From the NCBI GenBank assembly GCA_041740975.1, contig JBGSKV010000009.1:1-32423 (forward strand): a stretch of 32,423 bases of DNA, in the 5' to 3' direction. Below, piece by piece: positions 15,809 through 22,723 of this stretch. The notes beneath the pieces are model-generated. The model was not told where the DNA came from, did no database searches, and saw only the letters and a program-made list of their open reading frames with translations. Numbering within the stretch: the stretch's first letter is position 1; each line of letters opens with the position of its first letter. Origin of the DNA: JBGSKV01 sp041740975. GTDB taxonomy: Bacteria; Bdellovibrionota_B; Oligoflexia; Oligoflexales; JALZUQ01. Position numbers and translations under genes: made by a program.

Positions 15809-16114
15809 TCAGTTTGCAATGGATGGTGCTGCCATGACGGTACAATCTAATCCGGCTGTTTTTCCTTCTGCCATACACTGCCCAAATACACCTTGATTAA
15901 ATTCATTCGGAGATCCGGGCATCGTACATGCGCAGCTTTTTTTAGGCGCTTCTTCGTCATGAACAACGATGACTTTATCGTTATTAACGGTGATTTTATT
16001 ATCTAAATTCTCTTTGATCAATGTGCTATTTTTTTTGCCAGATCTTTGGTTATCGCTACAGTTGACAATCACGTTTGAAAAGACCAAGCAAAATAGCAAT
16101 GCTGCAAGTTTCAT
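15809..16114 (-). CDS. Small probable lipoprotein, unknown function
   Basis: ATG at 16114 has GAGGG five bases upstream and gives MKLAALLFCLVFSNVIVNC, a hydrophobic signal with a weak lipobox (I-V-N-C; Asn at -1 is unusual). The mature part is about 80 residues: a Lys/Asn-rich segment, 'NKITVNNDKVIVVHDEE', then a C-terminal region with four cysteines (KKSCACTMP, FGQCMA, LDCTV). An upstream TTG at 16126 is less likely. It lies between the duplicated beta-lactamase tail and the beta-lactamase gene, all on one strand. No family recognised. Confidence 0.65.
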   Translation of the reverse strand: MKLAALLFCLVFSNVIVNCSDNQRSGKKNSTLIKENLDNKITVNNDKVIVVHDEEAPKKSCACTMPGSPNEFNQGVFGQCMAEGKTAGLDCTVMAAPSIAN

Positions 16115-16280
16115 GAACGCCCTCAAAATAGTGACCCCGAAGTCTTATTATCGGAATTCTGAGAGAAAATCTTTAACGGGCGGCTCCAGTAAGCGTATCC
16201 TCCTGTATACAAACCTGGGAGGCCGTGGATAACCTATCTGATTGTTGATCATTACTGGAGATTTTCGAAAAGACTAAGAT

Positions 16281-17105
16281 TTACCACTTCCCTAATTTTT
16301 GCAAAATCCTCTTTGCAATTTCTTTGGCTTCGGGACCACCGAAACCTTTGCCGTTTGGCTTTTTATCGGTAAATGTCACCACACCGATGTACTGCTCGGG
16401 GCCTTTTTCGACTTTGAAAATAAACCAACCCAAGCGTTGGTTCTTGCCCGAACCGACCGATCCCGATCCAGTCTTGCCGCTCAGCAGCCATTTACCGGGG
16501 GATTCTTCTAAGAACGTAATTTTTTTCGTGAGGTCACTAGCGTTAGCGGTCACCTTGAGTTCGGAAGGTATTCCGTAAAGTTTCGTAAGAAACTTGATTT
16601 GTTCGTCCGCAGAGATACGCATAGTCGAGTTGATCACTGTTTTTTCGGAGGCGTTACTCGTTAGCCACGCCGTGGTGAGGCCACCCGAAATATCTTTGGT
16701 GCCGTAGTCAAAATTATTCAAATACTCCTGAACTTTTTTCTCGCCCATTTGTTTGGTAAGGCGCTGCGAGAACCACACCACCGAGTTCTTCATCCAACTT
16801 GCGGCATCATGATCTTTTTCCCATGCCGGCAAAAACTGTTTGGTCTTGTCCCACTTGAGACTCTGCGTTTCGTCCTTAAGCACCCCACTGTCAAAGGCCA
16901 TCAGCGCCAAAGGAACTTTGAATGTTGAACAGGCAGGCTGGCGCTCCAAGCACCTAGCCCCGCCAAAATCTTCGATTTTTTTCTGTGATTTGAGGTCGAA
17001 GAGCACAAAGCAGCCATCTTTATCTTTAAAGATTGGGGCAAAATCTAACGCAAAAGACGGCGTCGGCAAAATAAAAATTATCAGGAGAATTGATTTGAGA
17101 TTCAT
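16281..17105 (-). CDS. Class D (OXA-type) beta-lactamase
   Basis: A periplasmic serine hydrolase that opens the beta-lactam ring. Signal peptide MNLKSILLIIFILPTPSFA is cut before residue 20. All class D landmarks are present: active-site 'STFK' at 60-63 (Ser60, Lys63 expected to be carboxylated), 'SVV' at 108-110, 'YGT' at 134-136 (usually YGN), the Trp of 'TTAWLTS' (146) that supports the carbamylated lysine, and 'KTG' at 211-213 followed by SGS. 'RISADEQIKFLTKLY' is also typical. 274 residues is the normal length. The ATG at 17105 lies 42 bases after the trigger factor stop, on the same strand, with a hairpin covering its SD. Its last 91 bp occur again at 15701-15791. Spectrum cannot be read from sequence. 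Confidence 0.95.
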   Translation of the reverse strand: MNLKSILLIIFILPTPSFALDFAPIFKDKDGCFVLFDLKSQKKIEDFGGARCLERQPACSTFKVPLALMAFDSGVLKDETQSLKWDKTKQFLPAWEKDHDAASWMKNSVVWFSQRLTKQMGEKKVQEYLNNFDYGTKDISGGLTTAWLTSNASEKTVINSTMRISADEQIKFLTKLYGIPSELKVTANASDLTKKITFLEESPGKWLLSGKTGSGSVGSGKNQRLGWFIFKVEKGPEQYIGVVTFTDKKPNGKGFGGPEAKEIAKRILQKLGKW

Positions 17106-17108
17106 ACG

Positions 17109-17136
17109 GTGACCCCATCGTTATAGACGAGGTCAC
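17109..17136 (-). promoter_or_regulatory. Hairpin over the beta-lactamase ribosome binding site
   Basis: On the minus strand GTGACC-TCGT (17136-17127) can pair with ACGA-[TGG]-GGTCAC (17121-17109), a 10-bp stem interrupted by a 3-base bulge. The SD of the beta-lactamase (GGGG, 17116-17113) lies half in the bulge and half in the stem, 7 bases before the ATG. The hairpin also sits right after the trigger factor stop, so it could act as intercistronic structure limiting translation of read-through mRNA. Confidence 0.5.
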
Positions 17137-17147
17137 TCTAAATCACT

Positions 17148-18587
17148 TCAGTCGTGATCGCAATCCGGTCCGTGAACGTGGGCGTGTTGATGGTCGTGTC
17201 CATGATCATGATCATGTTGATCGTGGTCATGATTGCAGTCTGGACCATGCACGTGTGGCGCTGGTTCCATCATCTGAGACTTTGGCAAATCTTTCGGAGG
17301 ATCTTTTTCTTCTATTTTGGCGGCCCCGATGATCGCATCCATGGCTTTGCGGACGGTCATATTTTCTTTCAAAGCCGAACCAACGCGTTCAAAGGCTTCG
17401 TCCAATTCTTGTTGTTTGGGATTGTCCATTCCGAACTGAGTTTTGATTTCGTTTTTCACGTCATCATCGGTAATCGAAATTCCTTCGTTTTGCGCAACTT
17501 GCCACAAAAGCAGGGTGTTCTGGGCGCGGCGGCGAGCACTCGGGCGCAAACGTTCGCGGAAATCACGATTCTTCATCGCTTTTTCTTTGTCTTCTTTGCG
17601 TTGGTACGGAAAGTCTTGGATCATATCGTTGATAAGTTGCTCAACCAATGACGGTGGCACTTCGATTGGATTTTTTTCGAGAAGTTGGTTCAAAGCCCCT
17701 TCCTCTAACTGACTGCGGCGATTGCGCTCGAGACTCGAAGACAAATTCTCTTTTATTTTGCCTTTCAAATCCGCCAAACTTTCAAGGCCGATATCTTTGG
17801 CGAGTTCGTCATCGATCTTAGGATACTCGATTTGCTGAACTTGCTGAACGTTGACTTCATATTTCAGAGTTTTGCCTTTCAGCGCATCAGCTATGTGATC
17901 CGTCCCAAAGGTGTGCGTAAGTTCAAACGTGTCGCCAGCTTTTTTTCCAACCAACGCGGCATCAATATATTCCGGCAACTCGCCTTCGCCGATGGTTCCC
18001 GAAGTGACTTGTTCACACTCTGCAGGTACGGGTGCTCCTGTGTTAACATCAGTAGCTTGGTAAGAAAGAGTCACCAACTGGCCTTTGGCAATAGGCGTTT
18101 CCGCAGAAACTGCCTTTGCTTTGGCTTGGCCTTTTTGAATGCGTTCAATTTCTTTTTCGACATCATTATCAACCAGATCTGCTTTGAAGCAGCTGAGTTT
18201 TAGGCCCTTATAGTCCTTCACTTCCACGTCTGGAAGCACGTCGATAATCGCGGAGAATTCAAACTCTTCACCGTAAGCGACTTTGCCCATGTTATCAATC
18301 ATTGGGTAGCTAGCGGGACGAAGATCCGTACGACCTTCTAACTTTTCTTGTAGGGCGCGTGGCAAAAAAGTACGAACGAGATTTTCGCTCACTTCCGATT
18401 GAACTTGGTCCGCGTACATTTTTTTGATCATTCCCAAAGGCGCATGGCCTTTGCGAAATCCTTGGATGGTGACTTTATTTTTTAGAGAAGCATAGGCTTG
18501 ATCGAAACCCTGGTTCACGTCCTCGATAGCGACATGAACTTTGAGGCGATGCTGAACGGAATTAATTTTTTCTAAATCTGTCTTCAT
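17148..18587 (-). CDS. tig: Trigger factor (ribosome-associated chaperone/PPIase) with a His/Cys-rich tail
   Basis: Trigger factor binds ribosomal protein L23 and shields nascent chains. Residues 1-~110 are the ribosome-binding domain with the signature 'GFRKGHAPL' (the GFRxGxxP loop). The PPIase (FKBP-like) domain is ~155-245 ('GQLVTLSYQA', 'VGKKAGDTFELTHTFG'), and the helical arms/C-terminal domain run to ~435 ('IEVPPSLVEQLINDMI', 'LLLWQVAQNEGISITDDDV'). After the normal end a tail of about 35 residues follows: two copies of 'VHGPDC(N/D)HD' flanking a run of alternating His/Asp. With about 14 His and 2 Cys it should bind metal ions. ATG at 18587. clpP/clpX, often next to tig, are absent; the beta-lactamase is the downstream neighbour. 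Confidence 0.96.
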   Translation of the reverse strand: MKTDLEKINSVQHRLKVHVAIEDVNQGFDQAYASLKNKVTIQGFRKGHAPLGMIKKMYADQVQSEVSENLVRTFLPRALQEKLEGRTDLRPASYPMIDNMGKVAYGEEFEFSAIIDVLPDVEVKDYKGLKLSCFKADLVDNDVEKEIERIQKGQAKAKAVSAETPIAKGQLVTLSYQATDVNTGAPVPAECEQVTSGTIGEGELPEYIDAALVGKKAGDTFELTHTFGTDHIADALKGKTLKYEVNVQQVQQIEYPKIDDELAKDIGLESLADLKGKIKENLSSSLERNRRSQLEEGALNQLLEKNPIEVPPSLVEQLINDMIQDFPYQRKEDKEKAMKNRDFRERLRPSARRRAQNTLLLWQVAQNEGISITDDDVKNEIKTQFGMDNPKQQELDEAFERVGSALKENMTVRKAMDAIIGAAKIEEKDPPKDLPKSQMMEPAPHVHGPDCNHDHDQHDHDHGHDHQHAHVHGPDCDHD

Positions 18588-18656
18588 ACAAAACTCGATA
18601 GTTTGGGTGATGGATGGCCCATAGATGTTAAAAAGTTAGCTTAGCCAAGTACCATT

Positions 18657-18680
18657 TCTGCTTCGCCAAGGCTACGCAGA
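18657..18680. repeat. REP-like palindrome, copy 1
   Basis: Outer arms TCTGC/GCAGA, inner GCC/GGC, with a TTC/TAC internal loop. Its left arm TCTGCTTCGCC is also the exact reverse complement of 18727-18737 in copy 2, as expected for two copies of one unit. Confidence 0.6.
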
Positions 18681-18709
18681 ATGCTTTGAAAAAGTATGTT
18701 CTGGACCAC

Positions 18710-18737
18710 TCTGCGAAGCCCTCATGGGCGAAGCAGA
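18710..18737. repeat. REP-like palindrome, copy 2
   Basis: Outer arms TCTGC/GCAGA, inner GCCC/GGGC around TCAT, with a GAA/GAA internal loop. It ends four bases from the 3' end of tRNA-Cys. Confidence 0.6.
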
Positions 18738-18741
18738 GGAG

Positions 18742-18814
18742 AGGCGCTGTCCGGATTCGAACCGGAGAATGACTGATTTGCAATCAGTTCCCTTAGCCAC
18801 TTGGGTACAGCGCC
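18742..18814 (-). tRNA. tRNA-Cys (anticodon GCA)
   Basis: On the minus strand: acceptor GGCGCTG pairs with CAGCGCC, anticodon loop TTGCAAA (GCA) on stem ACTGA/TCAGT, T arm CCGGTTCGAATCCGG, discriminator U73 as in tRNA-Cys. CCA is not encoded (TCTC follows). 73 bases, unlike the other two tRNAs here which encode CCA. Confidence 0.95.
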
Positions 18815-18829
18815 GAAAAGCAAAAGGGA

Positions 18830-18858
18830 GTTAAATCACGCGCTATGCCCTTAAGCAA
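18830..18858 (-). promoter_or_regulatory. Possible promoter of tRNA-Cys
   Basis: On the minus strand TTGCTT (18858-18853), 17-base spacer, TTTAAC (18835-18830), 15 bases upstream of the mature tRNA 5' end. The match to the -35/-10 consensus is partial. Confidence 0.3.
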
Positions 18859-19030
18859 GCGTTATTTTTGGTGTTTATTACGCACCCAGCCTTTTGGATT
18901 TTGCGAAAAAAACCTATGAAAACGAACAATAGCATTCTCTTGTCGGCGCACTTGTAGTGGTAAAAGGAAGGGTGTAAATATAGGTGAGATGATTCACTAC
19001 TTTTGTGATGATCCAGGAGGTTAAGAGTTC

Positions 19031-19762
19031 ATGGAAGGCGCTTACCTAGCCATCAGAAGATGCCTTGCCATACTGTTCGACAGTATTGGGGCCATAATCT
19101 TTCTTGCTTATAGCTTAATCGTCGCTCCCTTAGGAGTCCTTCGTGGTGCCGACCGCGTTTTGACTTTCATGCGCGTCCTTATGCCGCATGGATTGATGAC
19201 CGCGGGACTTCGCGCCACGCTTGATTGGAAAATTGGCAATCTCGATCGTGCCATCGCGCAGCTTGAAGGTTTGATTGGCTACCTTGAGGAAACCGACGCG
19301 ACGCATATGTCCCGATTATCCAAGCGACTTGTCCTCGCTGATTTATATTCTTTAATGGCCAGAGCTTATTTGCGCAGCGGGCATGTTGATGATGCGATGC
19401 TCGTGATCATTCGCGCTCAGAACAGTTTAGACGTGAAGCGCCTACGCGGAATCGGCGAATTAGACGCTAAAACCGCGCATATCGTTCGCGCCGGCATTGC
19501 AGCAGGAAGGCTACTCGATGGCGGCGGCTTGGCAACGATGCTTGTTCGCTCAACACAAGATGCCGGCAAATTTCCTTCGGAAAGACGCAAGCGCAACCGC
19601 AATTCGAACAAGATGCGGCAAGGTGCGTCTTACCGCGATAAAAACAAGAAAAAAATCCCTAGACCAACGAAGAAACCGGTCGATACGGACGGACCAGACG
19701 TTTCTGCGGATGGAAAAAAAGAGCATCAAGGTGCTCAAGTCATTCCCTTTCCTGGGATTTAA
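19031..19762 (+). CDS. Membrane-anchored protein of unknown function with TPR-like helices and a basic tail
   Basis: The 243-residue product has one hydrophobic segment (~10-38, 'AILFDSIGAIIFLAYSLIVAPL' region) not followed by a cleavage site, so it is probably anchored in the inner membrane. Residues ~55-165 are helical with a repeat feel: 'DWKIGNLDRAIAQLEGLIGYL' and 'LADLYSLMARAYLRSGHVDDAML' (each only cited as landmark, TPR-like A-Y-x-x-x-G spacing). Residues ~185-220 are very rich in Lys/Arg ('RRKRNRNSNK', 'DKNKKKIPRPTKK'), followed by an acidic patch and the end 'QVIPFPGI'. Start ATG at 19031 with AGGAGG at 10 bases. gap follows 70 bases downstream. Family not recognised; the basic tail could bind nucleic acid or membrane. 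Confidence 0.7.
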   Translation: MEGAYLAIRRCLAILFDSIGAIIFLAYSLIVAPLGVLRGADRVLTFMRVLMPHGLMTAGLRATLDWKIGNLDRAIAQLEGLIGYLEETDATHMSRLSKRLVLADLYSLMARAYLRSGHVDDAMLVIIRAQNSLDVKRLRGIGELDAKTAHIVRAGIAAGRLLDGGGLATMLVRSTQDAGKFPSERRKRNRNSNKMRQGASYRDKNKKKIPRPTKKPVDTDGPDVSADGKKEHQGAQVIPFPGI

Positions 19763-19832
19763 TAAGCAATGATCTCGATTTTTCCAGTTCAGTCGGCTAT
19801 AAGCATTCTTCAGCCAAGGTTTAGGAGAGTGT

Positions 19833-20825
19833 ATGTCAGTTAAAGTCGGCATCAATGGATTTGGTCGTATTGGTAGAACTATCCTACGCGCAGCATTAGA
19901 ACGAAACGACATCGAAGTTGTTCATATCAATGATTTGACCAACAACGAAACGCTCGCGCATTTATTGAAATATGACAGCGTGCATCGCACGTTAAATAGA
20001 GAAGTTTCTGCAACCGCAGATGCCATTAAAGTCGGTGACAAAACCATCAGTGTTAGTTCTATTAAAAATCCCGCCGAAATTCCCTGGGGCGCTAAAGGCG
20101 TCGACATCGTTTTGGAGTGCACGGGTATTTTTCGCAAGCGCGAAGGTGTAAACCTTCACTTAAAAGCTGGCGCAAAAAAAGTTTTGGTTTCGGCTCCTGC
20201 TGAAGGCGAAGACATTACCGTCGTGTACGGCGTCAATCACCAAGACCTTAAACCTGAACACACTTTTGTTTCGAATGGTAGTTGCACGACAAATTGCTTG
20301 GCTCCCGTCGCCAAAGTTTTGCATGAAAAATTCGGCATCGAACAAGGTCTTATGACGACCGTACATGCTTATACGAATGATCAGATCATCTTGGACTCGC
20401 CGCATAGTGATTTGCGTCGTGCCCGAGCTGCGGCCATGAGCATGATTCCCACGTCCACGGGTGCGGCGAAGGCTATTTCGTTAGTTCTTCCAGAGCTAAA
20501 AGGCAAAATGCACGGGATTTCTATTCGCGTCCCTACCCCGAATGTGTCGTTGGTCGATGTAACTTTCTTACTCAAAAACGCCGCTTCGGTTGAATCCGTC
20601 AATGCGGCACTAAAAGGTGCGGCTCAAACCACCCTCAAAAACATTCTTGGGTTCGAAGAAAAGCCTTTAGTATCGATAGATTATTGCGGTGATCCGCGCT
20701 CCAGTGTTGTCGATGCTTCGCAAACGTCAGTAATGGGCGAAAAATTGGTGAAAGTGTTATCTTGGTACGACAATGAAACCGGCTTTAGCCACCGTATGCT
20801 TGATGTCGCAAAGTTAATGGCTTAA
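19833..20825 (+). CDS. gap: Glyceraldehyde-3-phosphate dehydrogenase, type I
   Basis: Catalyses NAD-dependent oxidation and phosphorylation of glyceraldehyde-3-phosphate in glycolysis. 'KVGINGFGRIGR' is the NAD-binding Rossmann loop at the N-terminus; the catalytic 'SNGSCTTNCLAP' carries Cys151; 'RVPTPNVSLVD' and the C-terminal 'SWYDNETGFSHR' complete the signature. 'YDSVHRTL' holds the usual position of the NAD/phosphate loop, and 'INDLTNNE' (Asp at the end of beta-2) suggests NAD rather than NADP. 330 residues is the standard length. SD GGAGAG before ATG. The pentapeptide gene starts 23 bases after the stop with no terminator between, so they are probably co-transcribed. Confidence 0.98.
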   Translation: MSVKVGINGFGRIGRTILRAALERNDIEVVHINDLTNNETLAHLLKYDSVHRTLNREVSATADAIKVGDKTISVSSIKNPAEIPWGAKGVDIVLECTGIFRKREGVNLHLKAGAKKVLVSAPAEGEDITVVYGVNHQDLKPEHTFVSNGSCTTNCLAPVAKVLHEKFGIEQGLMTTVHAYTNDQIILDSPHSDLRRARAAAMSMIPTSTGAAKAISLVLPELKGKMHGISIRVPTPNVSLVDVTFLLKNAASVESVNAALKGAAQTTLKNILGFEEKPLVSIDYCGDPRSSVVDASQTSVMGEKLVKVLSWYDNETGFSHRMLDVAKLMA

Positions 20826-20848
20826 CGAAACCTTTTTAGGAATTTGGT

Positions 20849-21256
20849 ATGGCAAAAGACCCAACAAAAATGACAACTCTAAGTCGTAAAGAAGTTTTGG
20901 ATATTCTGGCAGAACGCCGTGATCTTACTGATCTCGACATGCGTAAAGCCAATCTCGTGAAAATCGACTTCAGCAATTGCACTTTGATTCGGGTCAATTT
21001 TTCATACGCAAACTTGAAAGACTGCAATTTTACAAACTGCAATATGCAAAACGCTTCTCTATGGAATGCGGCATGTGAGGGTGCGAACTTTACCAACGCC
21101 AACCTGGAAGATGCCGACCTTGATTTTGCCAAGCTCCGTGGGGCTATCCTTTATAAGGCCAATTTACGCCGAGCTGATCTCCCCATTGAGACCATAACAT
21201 TGGAAGAAATCCGTAAGTCTGTGCAGTCGGGAACGCCGGTTGGTTACAGCAAATAA
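20849..21256 (+). CDS. Pentapeptide repeat protein
   Basis: The 135-residue protein has about 15 tandem A(D/N)LxX-type units from residue ~26 to ~112: 'LTDLDMRKANLVKIDFSNCT' (in part), 'ANLKDCNFTNCNMQNASLWN', 'ANFTNANLEDADLDFAKLRG', 'ANLRRADL'. These stack as a right-handed beta helix with Phe/Leu inside. The N-terminal ~20 residues (TTLSRKEVLDILAER) form a helix, and the C-terminal 'TLEEIRKSVQSG' another. No signal peptide, so cytoplasmic. Some members of the family mimic DNA and protect gyrase, but nothing here shows this. It follows gap by 23 bases. Confidence 0.9.
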   Translation: MAKDPTKMTTLSRKEVLDILAERRDLTDLDMRKANLVKIDFSNCTLIRVNFSYANLKDCNFTNCNMQNASLWNAACEGANFTNANLEDADLDFAKLRGAILYKANLRRADLPIETITLEEIRKSVQSGTPVGYSK

Positions 21257-21440
21257 TGGTTTGTTACCCTGACTAAGGCCAGGGATGGACATATATACCC
21301 AAAATCATTCACATATCGGATAACTTCGCTCTTGAGGGTTTAAGTTGGTGCCTGCGCCTTAGTAAGCTGCTGTTGAAAAAATAGGCTGCAGTGTGGTATA
21401 GACGGGCTGGCTTTAACAACTCAGCAGTAGGAATGAATCG

Positions 21441-22721
21441 ATGACATTCAGTTCTCGCCACTTCATTGTTCTCACTAGCTCCTGGATAGTATTTTCCCAC
21501 GCAGCCTCTGCTATGTCTTTTATAACTTGCAAAGAAGTCATGCAAATCGCTGACTTCAAAAACTTTAACGGACTGGCCGACGTCGCTATGTTTGCCCACG
21601 ACCACCAGGAAAGACTGGCGCTTCCAGAGCTTCTCGCCGTTGCCAATTATGCTGCCAATCTCGTCGAGCCTCAACCCTCGCGCAAGGAAACTCTAAACTA
21701 TAAATCCACAATGGACGGTGTCGTCATTGCACGTCAGCAGGCGAATCTCGATAGCGATATCGATGTCAAACAAATCGCAGCCGATACGGTGATGGTCTTA
21801 AAAATCAGTGAAGAAGATCAATGGGACCAACACGCCGCTTATATGGCGGCAGAATACATTGAGTTCTGGGCCGATTTGTTCCAAAAATGGCCGCAAAAAT
21901 ATGAAGTCGAAAAAAATGAGCTCATCAAGAACATAAAACCATCTATAGCCTCACTGGAAAAACTGCTCATTGGCGCACCGCAGCAACGCACCCGCAAGTC
22001 GGTCGAAATCATCTTGAAAACCTATCACGTCCACATGCTTGAAGAGTCTTCGAAAGAGTTCTGGCGAGGATCCAAAGACTTTCCAGAAGTCGCTTTGAAG
22101 CCTGCTAGCTCTACTTCTATGAATAATGTCCTGGCGCAGATCCATCTTGTTTTTGAGAAGTTCGAAGAAAGGTATTTGTCCGGTAAAACCAAAACTGCAG
22201 GAAGACCAAATATTTCGCATTTTGTGGAACCCATTACCTCCGCACTCGCTCGGGCAAGCTTCTGGCACTTTCTGATTACGGAAAGACCGAGTGATGCAAA
22301 TATTCTTCTGAAGAAATTGGACGAAATGCAAAGATTTGTAATTTTATATGGCGAGGATGACGTTTCATCGCAAATGAAAGTCTCGCTTCTTTTGCAAGCG
22401 CTTCACGTGCAACTTCGCACCACTTTCGAAGCCATTAATGACAATACTCGTTTTTCAATGCAAGTTAATGACATCATCAATAACTTTCCGCGCGGCGCAC
22501 TTTCTCCAACGATGAAAAAAGAACAAATTTGCGAAGCTATTCGTTCGGGATATAGCCATCAAGGTCATAATGTGATTTTGCATGGACCTCTACAGTATAA
22601 AATAAAAGATGCGCTCAACAGAGTCGAGCGCAGCAAAGATAAAGTAGAAGTGGAGAGATCAGCTTGGTTTCTATTTCACGTCTTACAAGAACTTTACGCG
22701 AAATCGTCCGTCAGCCATTAA
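21441..22721 (+). CDS. Secreted protein of unknown function
   Basis: The 426-residue product opens with a signal peptide (MTFSSRHFIVLTSSWIVFSHAASA, cleavage likely after AASA). The mature protein looks almost fully alpha-helical and charged, without membrane segments or repeats; only one or two cysteines (ITCKE, EQICEA). Landmarks are 'QWDQHAAYMAAEYIEFWADL', 'HMLEESSKEFWRGSKDF' and the C-terminal 'VERSAWFLFHVLQELYAK'. I do not recognise the family. It is a single gene between the gap pair and a convergent lipoprotein gene (2 bases between the stops). The 184-base gap before it shows only a weak CCCTG/CAGGG hairpin after the pentapeptide gene. Confidence 0.75.
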   Translation: MTFSSRHFIVLTSSWIVFSHAASAMSFITCKEVMQIADFKNFNGLADVAMFAHDHQERLALPELLAVANYAANLVEPQPSRKETLNYKSTMDGVVIARQQANLDSDIDVKQIAADTVMVLKISEEDQWDQHAAYMAAEYIEFWADLFQKWPQKYEVEKNELIKNIKPSIASLEKLLIGAPQQRTRKSVEIILKTYHVHMLEESSKEFWRGSKDFPEVALKPASSTSMNNVLAQIHLVFEKFEERYLSGKTKTAGRPNISHFVEPITSALARASFWHFLITERPSDANILLKKLDEMQRFVILYGEDDVSSQMKVSLLLQALHVQLRTTFEAINDNTRFSMQVNDIINNFPRGALSPTMKKEQICEAIRSGYSHQGHNVILHGPLQYKIKDALNRVERSKDKVEVERSAWFLFHVLQELYAKSSVSH

Positions 22722-22723
22722 GA

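Larger units (their letters stand above)
18588..18741. other. tig upstream region holding two REP-like palindromes
   Basis: Between tig and tRNA-Cys. Two hairpins share a core: 18657-18680 reads TCTGC-TTC-GCC-AA-GGC-TAC-GCAGA, and 18710-18737 reads TCTGC-GAA-GCCC-TCAT-GGGC-GAA-GCAGA. They are separated by 29 bases. tig's own promoter should lie between the left palindrome and 18587 or upstream of the pair; I cannot pick it with confidence. Confidence 0.55.

Noticed and set aside
15792..15860. Larger second beta-lactamase gene running upstream of the 91-bp copy
   Set aside because: Identity ends abruptly at 15791; the frame beyond reads unrelated sequence and meets a stop within the lipoprotein gene.
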